NCBI GenBank assembly: GCA_009379895.1
Contig: WHSW01000011.1
Location: 3,607 to 39,912 of the forward strand
Direction: 5' to 3'
Source of the DNA: Solirubrobacterales bacterium
Lineage (GTDB): Bacteria; Actinomycetota; Thermoleophilia; Solirubrobacterales; 70-9
DNA: 36,306 bases
Positions 16,316 through 24,332 of this stretch are shown in pieces. The translations under genes and the position numbers were made by a program. The number at the start of each line of letters is the position of its first letter. Within the stretch, counting starts at the first letter, position 1. Below the pieces are notes generated by a model, which was not told the origin of the DNA, did no database searches, and was given only the letters and a program-made list of their open reading frames with translations.

Positions 16316-16755
16316 ATGGGAGCGGACGAGAACAAGGCGCTGGCGAGGCGTGCGCTCGAGGGCGTGTGGGGCGTCGCGGGCGGTGTTCGGGCGTCGGACG
16401 TGTACGCCACCGGCTTCATCAGCCACCAGCACAGCCACCCGACGGTCACCGACGTGCGCGGCATCGACGCGCTGGAGTCGTTCGTGGCCGAGTTCCATCG
16501 GGCGTTTCCCGACTTCACCGACACCGTCGAGCGACAGGCCGCCGAGGGCGACCTCGTCAGCACGCAGTTCACCTCGGCGGGCACGCACGAGGGGGAGCTG
16601 ATGGGCATCGCCCCGACCGGCCGACGAGTCGAGTGGATGGGCATCGGGATGGATCGAATCGAGGACGGCGGATCGCCGAGAACTGGGTCAGCTGGGACAT
16701 GTACGGCATGCTCGAGCGGCTCGGGGCGACCGCTCCACCGGGCGGCGGGAGATGA
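16316..16755 (+). pseudogene. SnoaL-like polyketide-cyclase-family gene, single-base frameshift
   Basis: ATG 16316 follows AGGAGG. The first frame gives a SnoaL-type protein: 'MGADENKALARRALEGVW', then 'FISHQHSHPTVTDVRG', 'FHRAFPDFTDTVERQAAEGD' and 'VEWMGIGMDRIEDGG', ending at about base 16668. The rest of the fold ('IAENWVSWDMYGMLERLG') lies in the next frame down and ends at TGA 16753-16755. One missing base near 16666-16671 explains both halves, which joined would make about 146 aa, the family norm. SnoaL-like proteins are small cone-shaped folds used by cyclases and many unknown enzymes. Either the gene is broken or this is a sequencing error. The rest of the protein is well conserved, which favours error or very recent damage. 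Confidence 0.82.
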
Positions 16756-16997
16756 GCATGGCGCCCGCGGATCGGGCGAGGGCGACCGCCACGACGGATC
16801 CCCGCCCCGCCACGGCCCCGCAGCACGAGCGAGGGCCGCGGCCCGCCGACGTCGCTGCGGCGGCGAGCCCAACGTCACGCGCCTGCCGCTGGAGCTGAAT
16901 CCGAGGGGAAGGCGGCGGTGAGCGTCGGGAGGGCCCACCGGGGGCGTGGCGGCCCCGAGGCGCGCGGGGCGGGGCGACCGGTCAACATCCGGGCCGC

Positions 16998-17504
16998 ATG
17001 GAGCCGGTTCGCCTGGAGCAGCTCAGCGAAGCGCACCTCAGCGACGTGGCCGAGTTGGTGGCCGATCCCGATGTCCGGCGCTTCACGCGCGTGCCCGAGC
17101 CGCCACCCGCGGACTTCGCGCGCCGATGGCTGGCGCTGTATGAGGCCGGTCGCAGGGACGGGACCCGCGAGGCGTTCGCCGCCCTGGACGGCGGCGGCTT
17201 CCTTGGCCTCGGCCTGGCGCCCGAGATCGATCGCGAGGCCCGCGAGGTGGAACTCGGCTACATCGTCGCCAGGTCCGCGCGCGGGCGCGGCGTCGCGACC
17301 GAGATCCTGCGCCTGCTCACCGGCTGGGCCTGCGAGCAGGGGGCGCATCGGCTCTACCTGATCATCGACGTCGCCAACCTTCCCTCCGAACGAGTGGCCG
17401 AGCGCTGCGGCTACGCCCGCGAGGGGGTGATGCGCTCGCTGCACCTAAAGCAGGACATCCGCGTCGACGCGGGGCTCTGGGCGCGCCTGGCAACGGACGG
17501 ATGA
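16998..17504 (+). CDS. RimJ/RimL-type GNAT acetyltransferase
   Basis: The product is 168 aa. It follows the RimJ/RimL pattern: an N-terminal 'LADPDVRRFTRVPEPP'-like segment ('VADPDVRR'), the central 'ELGYIVARSARGRGVATEIL' that is motif A with the acetyl-CoA loop, and the closing 'NLPSERVAERCGYAREGVMR'. It should acetylate a protein N terminus or a small amine. ATG 16998 places the first strand directly at the N terminus; no ribosome site is clear. The 242 bases upstream, after the SnoaL gene, contain no gene I can support. It converges on the kelch gene. Confidence 0.88.
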   Translation: MEPVRLEQLSEAHLSDVAELVADPDVRRFTRVPEPPPADFARRWLALYEAGRRDGTREAFAALDGGGFLGLGLAPEIDREAREVELGYIVARSARGRGVATEILRLLTGWACEQGAHRLYLIIDVANLPSERVAERCGYAREGVMRSLHLKQDIRVDAGLWARLATDG

Positions 17505-17577
17505 CGGTTCGCCGCGGCGAGTCCGCCGGCGCCACGCGCGCGCCGCCGCCGGTGCCCGTTCGGCTCACCTAGGGGCA

Positions 17578-18579
17578 CTAGGGCAGATCGAGGTACTCGA
17601 TCGCGCGCGAGAACGCCAGGCCCGGCTCCGGGCCGCCCTCGAGCGCGTAGACGCGGGAGCCGCGTGCGGCGGCGCCGAGGCCGTGGCGGGGGGTGACCAT
17701 GTCGGGCAGCGAGCGCCAGGTGTCGTTCGCCGCGTCGTAGCGCTCCACCTGCTCGATCGTCGTCCCGCCGCCGAGCTCCTCGCCTCCGACGACGACCAGA
17801 GCCTCGTCGGCGACGACCGCGGCATGCCCGCTGCGCGCGGTCCCGAGCGGTGCCAGCTCCCGCCACCGGCGGTCGTCGGGGTTGTAGCTCTCGACCGTCG
17901 TCTGACTCCCGGTCACCGGTCCGGGCCGCCCGCCGGTGACCACCAGCTCGCCGCCGAGCGCGGCAGCGCCCACGTGGTTGCGCCCGGTCGGCATCCGCGG
18001 ACCGCGGCGCCAGCGGTCGCGCTCGACGTCGTAGACCTCGAGCGTGCGCAGCTGCTGGTTGGTCTCGGTGTAGCCGCCCGCCGCGTAGAGGCGGTCGCCG
18101 ATCGCGGCCACGCCGAGCGCCGCGCGCTCGGTCGGCGCGTCGGCGAGGCGCGTCCAGCGGTCGCGCCTCGGGCTGTAGCGGTAGAGGCGGTGGGACTTGC
18201 GCTCGCGGCCCTCGCGGGGCGGCAGGTTGCCGCCGAGCAGATAGACGCGACCCCCGTGCGCGGCGACGCCCGGATGGTTGACGGAGATCGGCAGCGGCGC
18301 AACCTCCCGCCAGCGATCGGAGGAGATGTCGTAGCGGGCCATCCTGCCGGTCGAGCCGCCGCTCGAGATGAACCCGCCGACGACGTAGATCCGATCTCCC
18401 ACCCGGGCCGCGCCGACCTCGGTGCGCTCGAGTGGGCTGGGCGCGAGCGATCCCCACGACGCCGTGCTCGGGCTGGCCGGTCGCTCCGCACCGCCCCGGG
18501 TCGCCGCGTAGACGATCGCCGCGGTGCCGGCCAGAGCGACGAGAGCCGCGAGCCCGGCGCGGCCGAACAGGCGGCTCAT
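17578..18579 (-). CDS. Membrane-anchored or secreted kelch-repeat protein
   Basis: The product is 333 aa. Residues 6-26 are a hydrophobic signal or anchor ('GLAALVALAGTAAIVYAA'). About six kelch repeats follow, each with the double Gly and the spaced Tyr and Trp: 'RIYVVGGF', 'VYLLGGN', 'LYAAGGYTETN', 'LVVTGGRPG', 'LVVVGGEEL', and 'RYDAANDTWRSLPDM'. Kelch repeats fold into a six-bladed propeller that binds proteins or sugars, here outside the cytoplasmic membrane. No catalytic residues are evident. ATG 18579 overlaps the stop of the small Cys-rich gene by 4 nt (ATGA), so the two are co-translated. Function beyond binding is unknown. Confidence 0.88.
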   Translation of the reverse strand: MSRLFGRAGLAALVALAGTAAIVYAATRGGAERPASPSTASWGSLAPSPLERTEVGAARVGDRIYVVGGFISSGGSTGRMARYDISSDRWREVAPLPISVNHPGVAAHGGRVYLLGGNLPPREGRERKSHRLYRYSPRRDRWTRLADAPTERAALGVAAIGDRLYAAGGYTETNQQLRTLEVYDVERDRWRRGPRMPTGRNHVGAAALGGELVVTGGRPGPVTGSQTTVESYNPDDRRWRELAPLGTARSGHAAVVADEALVVVGGEELGGGTTIEQVERYDAANDTWRSLPDMVTPRHGLGAAARGSRVYALEGGPEPGLAFSRAIEYLDLP

Positions 18580-18761
18580 GGCTCTCGCCCCGGCTCGAAC
18601 CGCTCCCAGCCGGGGCACTCGAGCACCGGCAGGCGCGGGTAGCGGGGATAGGCGGGGTCGGTGCGCGAGCGCTCGCAGAGCGAGAACTCCGAGCCGCGGG
18701 TGTTGCGGATGATCCGCTGATGCGCGCAGCTCTCGCAGAGGCCCGCCCGTGGTCGTGCCAT
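18576..18761 (-). CDS. Small Cys-rich protein (61 aa), kelch partner
   Basis: ATG 18761 begins a 61-aa protein with four Cys: C9-x2-C12, C29 and C49. The segments 'CESCAHQRIIRNTRGSEFSL' and 'YPRYPRLPVLECPGWE' read as a conserved small family rather than a chance frame. The Cys layout suggests a zinc ribbon or one Fe/Zn site. Its stop overlaps the kelch start as ATGA. I do not recognise a named function. A weak TACTGG lies 7 nt before the ATG, one base short of the leaderless -10 pattern seen elsewhere. Confidence 0.75.
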   Translation of the reverse strand: MARPRAGLCESCAHQRIIRNTRGSEFSLCERSRTDPAYPRYPRLPVLECPGWERFEPGREP

Positions 18762-18837
18762 CGACCACCCAGTATTGCGCGCCGCGGCCGGGCGCCGACC
18801 CGGGCCAACCGCGACCGGTGGCCCTCACTTCAATTTG

Positions 18838-18843
18838 TATAGT
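18838..18843 (+). promoter_or_regulatory. -10 hexamer TATAGT for the leaderless ABC exporter operon
   Basis: TATAGT is followed by 7 nt and ATG 18851. An in-frame ATG at 18845 is only 1 nt from the hexamer and would be upstream of the transcript start, which favours 18851 as the real start codon. Confidence 0.6.
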
Positions 18844-18850
18844 CATGCGG

Positions 18851-20626
18851 ATGCCCACCTTCAGGCGGTTGCTCGGCTTCCTGCGCCCATACCGCCGTGC
18901 CGTGATCGGCTCGCTGCTCTTCGCCTGGCTGGCAATGGCGATGACCGTGCTGATCCCACTCTTGATCGGCGACGCCGTGAGCGCGATCACCGACCACCGG
19001 CGGGACGACCTGCTGCCGCTGGCGCTCGCGATCCTCGGCGCCGGCGTCCTGCGCCTCGGGCTGACCGTGGTCCGGCGACTGATCGCGGGCAAGGTCTCGG
19101 TCGACGTCGAGTTCGATCTCCGCGAGCGGATCTACTCGCACCTGCAGGGGCTCGAGCTCGGCTTCTTCGACGGCCAGCAGACCGGCCAGCTGATGTCGCG
19201 GGCGACGGTCGATCTGCAGTCGATCCGCTTCTTCCTCGGCTACGGGCTGATCTGGCTCACCCAGAGCGGCCTCACGATCCTCCTCGCCGGGGCGGTGATG
19301 TTCGTGCTCAATCCCGTCCTCGCGGCGCTGGCGCTGGCGCCGGTGCCGATCGTGGTACTCACCGCGATGCGCTTCAACCGGCTCTCGCGCCCGGCGGTCC
19401 AGGAGGTCCAGCAGCGGGTCGGCGAGCTCACCGCCGAGGCCGAGGAGAGCGTCTCGGGGATCCGGATCGTGAAGGCGTTCGCCCGCGAGGAGCACATGTT
19501 CGGTCGCTTCCGCCACCGCGTCGACCGCCTCTTCGAGCAAAACGTCTACTCGACCAGGCTGCGCGCCTTCTACTCGCCGATGCTCGGGTTCATCCCCAGC
19601 CTCGGGCTCGCCGTCGTGCTCTTGATCGGCGGGCGCCAGGTGATCAACGACCCCCAGAGCTTCGACCTCGGCGACTTCACCGCCTTCTACACCTACCTGG
19701 TGATGCTGATCGGGCCGATGCGCTCGCTCGGGATGGCGCTCGGCATGGCGCAACGGGCCGTCGCCTCGGGCAACCGGATGTTCGAGATCCTCGATCGCGA
19801 GCCGCGGGTGACCAGCCCGCCGGACGCGCCGCCGCTCCCCGAGGGCCCGGGCCGGGTCGCGTTCGAGGGGGTGACGCTGCGCTACGACGGCGCCGAGCCG
19901 TCGCTGAGCGGCATCGACCTCGAGGTCCCCGCCGGCAGCACCGTCGCGCTGGTCGGGCCGACCGGCTCGGGGAAGACCAGCCTGGTGGCGCTGATCGCGC
20001 GCCTCTACGACCCCAGCGAGGGGTCCGTGCGCGTCGACGGCGCCGATCTGCGCGCGGTCGACGTCCGCTCGCTGCGGCGCTCGATCGCCTTCGTAGCCGA
20101 CGACAGCTTCCTGTTCTCGGCCAGCGTCGCCGAGAACATCGCCTACGCGAAGCCCGACGCGACCGGGGCGGAGATCGAGCTCGCTGCGCGCCGCGCCCAG
20201 GCCCACGACTTCATCACGCGGCTCCCCGACGGCTACGAGACCGTGATCGGCGAGCGCGGGATGACCCTCTCGGGCGGCCAGCGCCAGCGGGTGGCGATCG
20301 CCAGGGCGCTGATCGCCGAGCCGCGGCTGCTGATCCTCGACGACGCGACGTCCTCGGTCGACGCCCGCACCGAGGAGACGATCAAGGAGGGACTGCGCGA
20401 GGCGATGGCGGGGCGCACGACCTTCGTCGTCGCCCACCGGCTGTCGACGATCTCGCTCGCCGACGAGATCGTGGTCATGGACGCCGGGCGGATCGTCGAC
20501 CGCGGCACGCACGAGGAGCTGCTGGGCCGCTCCGAGCTCTATCGCGAGATCGCCGAGTTCGGCTGCGAGGACGTGGTCTTCCTGCAGAAGGACACCGAGG
20601 AGCGCGAGCTGGTGGCGGGACTATGA
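18851..20626 (+). CDS. ABC exporter half-transporter, degenerate-site subunit
   Basis: The product is 591 aa: six membrane helices (about 15-310) then a nucleotide-binding domain. Walker A is 'GPTGSGKTS' (about 369-377), the signature is the full 'LSGGQRQRVAIARAL' (about 472), Walker B is 'LLILDDATSSVD' (about 492), and the H-loop is 'VVAHRLSTI'. The residue after the Walker B Asp is Asp instead of the catalytic Glu, so this subunit's own ATP site is weakened. The next gene encodes the partner. Together they match asymmetric heterodimeric exporters such as TM287/288, LmrCD or BmrCD, which expel drugs, lipids or peptides. The substrate is not indicated. Confidence 0.93.
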   Translation: MPTFRRLLGFLRPYRRAVIGSLLFAWLAMAMTVLIPLLIGDAVSAITDHRRDDLLPLALAILGAGVLRLGLTVVRRLIAGKVSVDVEFDLRERIYSHLQGLELGFFDGQQTGQLMSRATVDLQSIRFFLGYGLIWLTQSGLTILLAGAVMFVLNPVLAALALAPVPIVVLTAMRFNRLSRPAVQEVQQRVGELTAEAEESVSGIRIVKAFAREEHMFGRFRHRVDRLFEQNVYSTRLRAFYSPMLGFIPSLGLAVVLLIGGRQVINDPQSFDLGDFTAFYTYLVMLIGPMRSLGMALGMAQRAVASGNRMFEILDREPRVTSPPDAPPLPEGPGRVAFEGVTLRYDGAEPSLSGIDLEVPAGSTVALVGPTGSGKTSLVALIARLYDPSEGSVRVDGADLRAVDVRSLRRSIAFVADDSFLFSASVAENIAYAKPDATGAEIELAARRAQAHDFITRLPDGYETVIGERGMTLSGGQRQRVAIARALIAEPRLLILDDATSSVDARTEETIKEGLREAMAGRTTFVVAHRLSTISLADEIVVMDAGRIVDRGTHEELLGRSELYREIAEFGCEDVVFLQKDTEERELVAGL

Positions 20627-20678
20627 GGCGGAGTCCGCAAGGACGAAGCCGAGTCCGGCCGTTGTTGAGGCGGCTACT

Positions 20679-22655
20679 TTGAGCCCGCGAACCCGAGAGC
20701 GAGGGCCGCACAACGGCCGCCCCGAGCGCGAGGTCGATCCCGTCACCGAGGCCGACCCGGAGGCGCAGCGGTCCGAGGTCGCCACCGAGACGGAGGATCA
20801 GGCGAACCAGCCGGGGCGGCTGGCCGGGACGCTGCTCCTCTTCCGCGACCTCTGGCGGCTGATCCGCGGCCAGGACCAGCGCGGGCGCAAGGTGGCCTGG
20901 ATGCTGGGGCTTCTGCGCCCCTACCGCACCCAGGTGATCCTGATGCTGGTCGCGTTGGTGATCGCCACCGCCGCCGCGCTCGCGCCCCCGTACCTCGCCG
21001 GGCGCGCGGTCGACGACGGGATCGCCGCCGACGACGCCGGCGTGCTGACGCTGATCGTGCTCATCTACGTCGCCTCGGTCGCCGTGCTCTGGGCGGCGAC
21101 CTACGCGCAGACGTATCTCGTCGGCTGGGTCGGCCAGCGCGCGCTGCAGAACCTGCGCGAGCGCATCTACTCGCACCTGCAGGCGATGTCGATCGGCTTC
21201 TTCACCCGGCGCAGGCCCGGGGTCCTGATCTCGCGCCTGACCAACGACGTCCAGGCGCTCGACAGTCTGGTCACCGACGGCATCGTGACGCTGTTCTCGA
21301 GCACCCTGACCCTGGTCGGGGTGGTCGTCATCCTGCTCTTCCTCGACGTCCCGCTGGCGCTGGTCACCTTCGTCACCTTCCCGCTGCTGGCGGTCGCTTC
21401 GATCGCCTTCCGGATCATCTCGGCGAGCGCCTACCGGCTGACCCGGGAGAAGATCGCCAACATCACCGCCTACCTGCAGGAATCCCTGTCGGGGGTGCGG
21501 GTGGTGCGCAGCTTCGGCCGCGAGGACCGCCACGTGGCGCGGATGAGCGCGCTCAACGAGGAGAACCGCGTCGCGAACATGCGCACGGTCTACCTCAACG
21601 CCTCCTACTTCCCGGCGGTCGAGCTGCTCTCGGCGATCGGCACCGCCGTGATCCTGCTCTACGGCGGCTACCGGGTGATCGACGGCGACGTCGAGATCGG
21701 GATTCTGATCGCGTTCGTCGGCTACCTGGCGCAGTTCTTCGACCCGATCCAGCAGATCTCCCAGCTCTATACGACCTACCAGCAGGGGATGGCGGCGCTC
21801 GACAAGATCTTCGACCTGCTCGACACGCGCCCCGACCTGGTCGACGCGCCCGGCGCGATCGACCCCGGCGAGCTGCGCGGCGAGATCGAGCTCGACGACG
21901 TCTGGTTCTCCTACGCCCAGGGCGCCGGTGACGCGACCGCCGACGAGCTCGTCGAGGGCGAGGAGGGCTGGGCGCTGGCGGGGATCGACCTGCACGTCCC
22001 GCCCGGGCAGACCGTGGCGCTGGTCGGTGAGACGGGGGCCGGCAAGTCGACGATGGCGAAGCTGGTGGCGCGCTTCTACGACCCCCAGCGCGGCAGCGTG
22101 CTGGTCGACGGTCACGACCTGCGCGAGCTGCGCGCGCAGTGCCTGCGCAGCCAGCTCGGGATCGTGCCCCAGGAGAGCTTCTTGTTCTCGGGCACGATCC
22201 GCGACAACATCGCCTTCGGGCGCCCCGAGGCCGGCGAGCGGGAGATCGCCGCCGCGGCGCGAGCGGTGGGCGCGGACGTCTTCGTCGACCGGCTGCCAGA
22301 AGGGCTCGACACGGCGGTCGGCGAGCGCGGCGTGGCGCTCTCCGCGGGCCAGCGCCAGCTCGTCGCCTTCGCCCGCGCGCTGCTCGCCGAGCCGCGGATC
22401 CTGATCCTCGACGAGGCGACGTCGAACGTCGACGTGCGCACCGAGCGGGTGATCGAGCAGGGCCTCGAGCGCCTGCTCGCGGGGCGCACGGCGATCGTCA
22501 TCGCCCACCGCCTCTCGACGATCAGGCGGGCCGGGCGGATCGTCGTCCTCGAGAACGGCCGGATCGCCGAGTCGGGCACGCACGACGAGCTGATCGATGC
22601 GGGCGGGCGCTACGCGGAGCTCTACGGCGCCTGGGTGGAGTCGGCGGCGGCCTGA
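20679..22655 (+). CDS. ABC exporter half-transporter, catalytic partner
   Basis: From TTG 20679 (GAGGCGG lies 5 nt before it) the product is 658 aa. A charged N-terminal tail of about 55 residues precedes six membrane helices. In the nucleotide-binding domain Walker A is 'GETGAGKST' (about 449), Walker B is 'ILILDEATSNVD' (about 573, with the catalytic Glu), and the signature is 'LSAGQRQ' (about 553) instead of LSGGQ. The changed signature would face the Walker A/B of the first subunit, exactly where that subunit lacks its Glu. One site is thus consensus and one degenerate. The gene follows its partner by 52 nt. It converges on the anchored low-complexity protein with a 10-nt gap. Confidence 0.93.
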   Translation: MSPRTRERGPHNGRPEREVDPVTEADPEAQRSEVATETEDQANQPGRLAGTLLLFRDLWRLIRGQDQRGRKVAWMLGLLRPYRTQVILMLVALVIATAAALAPPYLAGRAVDDGIAADDAGVLTLIVLIYVASVAVLWAATYAQTYLVGWVGQRALQNLRERIYSHLQAMSIGFFTRRRPGVLISRLTNDVQALDSLVTDGIVTLFSSTLTLVGVVVILLFLDVPLALVTFVTFPLLAVASIAFRIISASAYRLTREKIANITAYLQESLSGVRVVRSFGREDRHVARMSALNEENRVANMRTVYLNASYFPAVELLSAIGTAVILLYGGYRVIDGDVEIGILIAFVGYLAQFFDPIQQISQLYTTYQQGMAALDKIFDLLDTRPDLVDAPGAIDPGELRGEIELDDVWFSYAQGAGDATADELVEGEEGWALAGIDLHVPPGQTVALVGETGAGKSTMAKLVARFYDPQRGSVLVDGHDLRELRAQCLRSQLGIVPQESFLFSGTIRDNIAFGRPEAGEREIAAAARAVGADVFVDRLPEGLDTAVGERGVALSAGQRQLVAFARALLAEPRILILDEATSNVDVRTERVIEQGLERLLAGRTAIVIAHRLSTIRRAGRIVVLENGRIAESGTHDELIDAGGRYAELYGAWVESAAA

Positions 22656-22665
22656 GCGGCTCGGG

Positions 22666-23427
22666 CTACGGGCTCACGCCGCCGCTGCCCGAATCGCCGT
22701 CCGTGGCCGGGGGAGCGGGGGCGGGCGTGGCGCCGCCGCCCTCGGAGGGAGCGGGCTCGGTCGGCGTCGTCGGCACCGGCGTCGTCGGCACCGGTGTGGT
22801 CGTCGTCGGCGTCGTCGGCACGGGCGCCGGCTCCGGGGCGGTCGCGGACCCGGAGTCGGTCGTCGTCTCGCTCGCGCTCTCGCCGCCGCCCCCGGAGGAC
22901 CCGCCGCCGGTCTTCGACGTGTCGCCACAGGCGTCGAAGCCGAACCGGCCGGCCGTCCGCTCGGCCTTCTCGGCGGATTCGTCGATGGTCGTGTCAATCT
23001 CCGCCACCGCCGTGTCGTCGCCGCGGTTGACGGCGGTCTCGCGGTCCTCGTAGGCGGCGACCTGGTCCTCGAGCGCGGCGAGGAACTTGTCGAGCTCGTC
23101 CTCGCCGTCGCTGGGCGCCGGCAGCGACTGGAGCTGGTTGAGCTCGCTGGCGAGCGCGTCGCCTGTCTGCGAGGCGGCCTCGTTGGCGTCGGCCTCGTCG
23201 ATGTTCGAGATCGTCGTGTTGACCTGCAGGCAGATCGCGTCGGCCTGGTCGACGTAGTCCTCCTGCGAGAGGGGTCCCGCGGCCCCGGTCGCGCCCGAGA
23301 CGCCGGTGGCCACGGTGAGCGGAGCCTCCTCGTCATCGCCGCAGCTCCGGATCAGGAGCACGATGATCACGAAGATCGCAGCGATGACGCTCAGCGCCAC
23401 CAGGCGCCGGCGCTGGTAGACGTCCAT
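22666..23427 (-). CDS. Membrane-anchored protein with low-complexity Pro/Thr tail
   Basis: The product is 253 aa. A short basic start (residues 1-9) is followed by one membrane helix ('LVALSVIAAIFVIIVLLIRS'). The outside part, residues about 50-165, is acidic and helical ('EDYVDQADAICLQVNTTISN', 'ELDKFLAALEDQVAAYEDRE'), with two Cys near positions 66 and 167 that could form a disulphide. This pattern recalls actinobacterial lipoproteins and sensor-like surface proteins. The tail is Gly/Ser, then Pro/Thr repeats. C29 lacks a proper lipobox, so it is an uncleaved anchor rather than a lipoprotein. A TACGTT hexamer lies 9 nt before ATG 23427. Function unknown. Confidence 0.8.
   Translation of the reverse strand: MDVYQRRRLVALSVIAAIFVIIVLLIRSCGDDEEAPLTVATGVSGATGAAGPLSQEDYVDQADAICLQVNTTISNIDEADANEAASQTGDALASELNQLQSLPAPSDGEDELDKFLAALEDQVAAYEDRETAVNRGDDTAVAEIDTTIDESAEKAERTAGRFGFDACGDTSKTGGGSSGGGGESASETTTDSGSATAPEPAPVPTTPTTTTPVPTTPVPTTPTEPAPSEGGGATPAPAPPATDGDSGSGGVSP
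22766..22825 (-). repeat. 15-nt coding tandem repeat (Pro/Thr tail)
   Basis: Four imperfect copies of a 15-nt unit GTCGTCGGCACCGGC (+ strand) stand in tandem. On the - strand they encode the 'PVPTT' repeats of the anchored protein. The repeat is a likely site for length change by slippage. Confidence 0.75.
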
Positions 23428-23436
23428 GGCGTGCTC

Positions 23437-23442
23437 AACGTA
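23437..23442 (-). promoter_or_regulatory. Candidate -10 hexamer (TACGTT) for the anchored protein
   Basis: On the - strand TACGTT lies 9 nt before ATG 23427. The leader would be only about 2 nt, so the transcript would be leaderless or nearly so. Confidence 0.4.
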
Positions 23443-23556
23443 ACAAAGGGGTCAGCCGCATCGGCCCGGGGGTTGGCGCATGGGTGGGCGTTTTCAGGCC
23501 CGGGCGGCGCCGAGAGCCCTACCGCGACGTCCACGCCACGTGCACGAGCCCAGCGA

Positions 23557-24161
23557 TCATCCGTCGGTCGCAGCCCGCTTGCGCCGGTGCCCGTTGCGGC
23601 CGCCCCAGTTCTCCGTCTGCGTGTGACAGTTCGGACACAGGAAGGAATGTTCTCCAGCCGGTTGTCCTTGCCGCGGCCGTTGTCGTGGTGCAGTTGCATG
23701 TTCAGGCGCTCGCCTTGCCATTCGGTGAGGCCGCAGCGCTCGCAGCGATTTTCCTTGAGACCCTCGGCGAGCGGGCGCAACTTCAGATGACTGCGGTTGG
23801 TCTGAGTCCGCCCATCGACCAACAACACCTCGATCGGCATCTCGCGCGGTCGGAGACGGATGTCACCCCGAGCGACCGCCTGATACCACGTGCCGCTGTT
23901 GAATCCAAACCGGCCGGCGCATTGGCGATAGGTGAGCCCCTCGTCGTAGGCTTCCTGGATCGTGGGCCAGTCGTAGCGGCGCGAGAAACGAGCGTCCGGA
24001 TCGGAACCCAGATTCCGCAAGTGGTAGGCGACCGTGCTCTTCGACACGCCGAGCCTGGTTGCTATCTCCCGCCCAGAGAGGCCCGCCCGATGAAGATCCC
24101 CGACCCGTTTGCGCATCTCGCCCCGAGCGAGCTTCGGCCCGCTCTTGCGACTCGCCGCCAT
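23557..24161 (-). pseudogene. HTH-HNH endonuclease-like gene, single-base frameshift
   Basis: From ATG 24161 (GTG 24170 also possible) the frame encodes a helix-turn-helix ('SGREIATRLGVSKSTVAYHL'), a second HTH-like segment ('LTYRQCAGRFGFNSGTWYQA'), then an HNH nuclease domain. The first zinc pair is in 'CERCGLTEW' and the core in 'MQLHHDNGRGKDNRLENI'. Reading then leaves the family. In the next frame the expected ending follows: 'FLCPNCHTQTENWGGRNGHR', stopping at TGA 23557-23559. One base missing near 23645 (a CAC codon reduced to CC) explains this. Repaired, the protein has about 201 aa. HTH-HNH proteins of this type occur singly or in phage and mobile DNA. It starts 70 nt after tRNA-Gln, a common insertion site, but no repeats or integrase were found. 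Confidence 0.83.
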
Positions 24162-24230
24162 CGAACACACGTTCGCAGAAGGATCGGACGGAATCGCGCC
24201 GCGGGGACCGCGTGGCTGCGTGTCGAAGGC

Positions 24231-24302
24231 TGCCGGGGAAGGACTCGAACCTTCGTTTCCGGAACCAGAATCCGGCGTCCTGCCAAACTAGACGACCCGG
24301 CA
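24231..24302 (-). tRNA. trnQ: tRNA-Gln (anticodon CTG)
   Basis: The 72-nt - strand sequence folds as a full cloverleaf. The acceptor pairs TGCCGGG with CCCGGCA, the anticodon stem CCGGA with TCCGG around loop TTCTGGT (anticodon CTG), and the T stem GAAGG with CCTTC around TTCGAGT. The 3' CCA is not encoded. It lies 30 nt downstream of the FAD-reductase stop on the same strand. A TATGTT hexamer at 24318-24323 could be its own -10. Confidence 0.97.
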
Positions 24303-24332
24303 AGCGAGACTGATTAGAACATACGCGATGCC

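Noticed and set aside
22766-22825. Tandem 15-nt repeats considered as a CRISPR array
   Set aside because: No spacers; the units are contiguous and encode a Pro/Thr tail.
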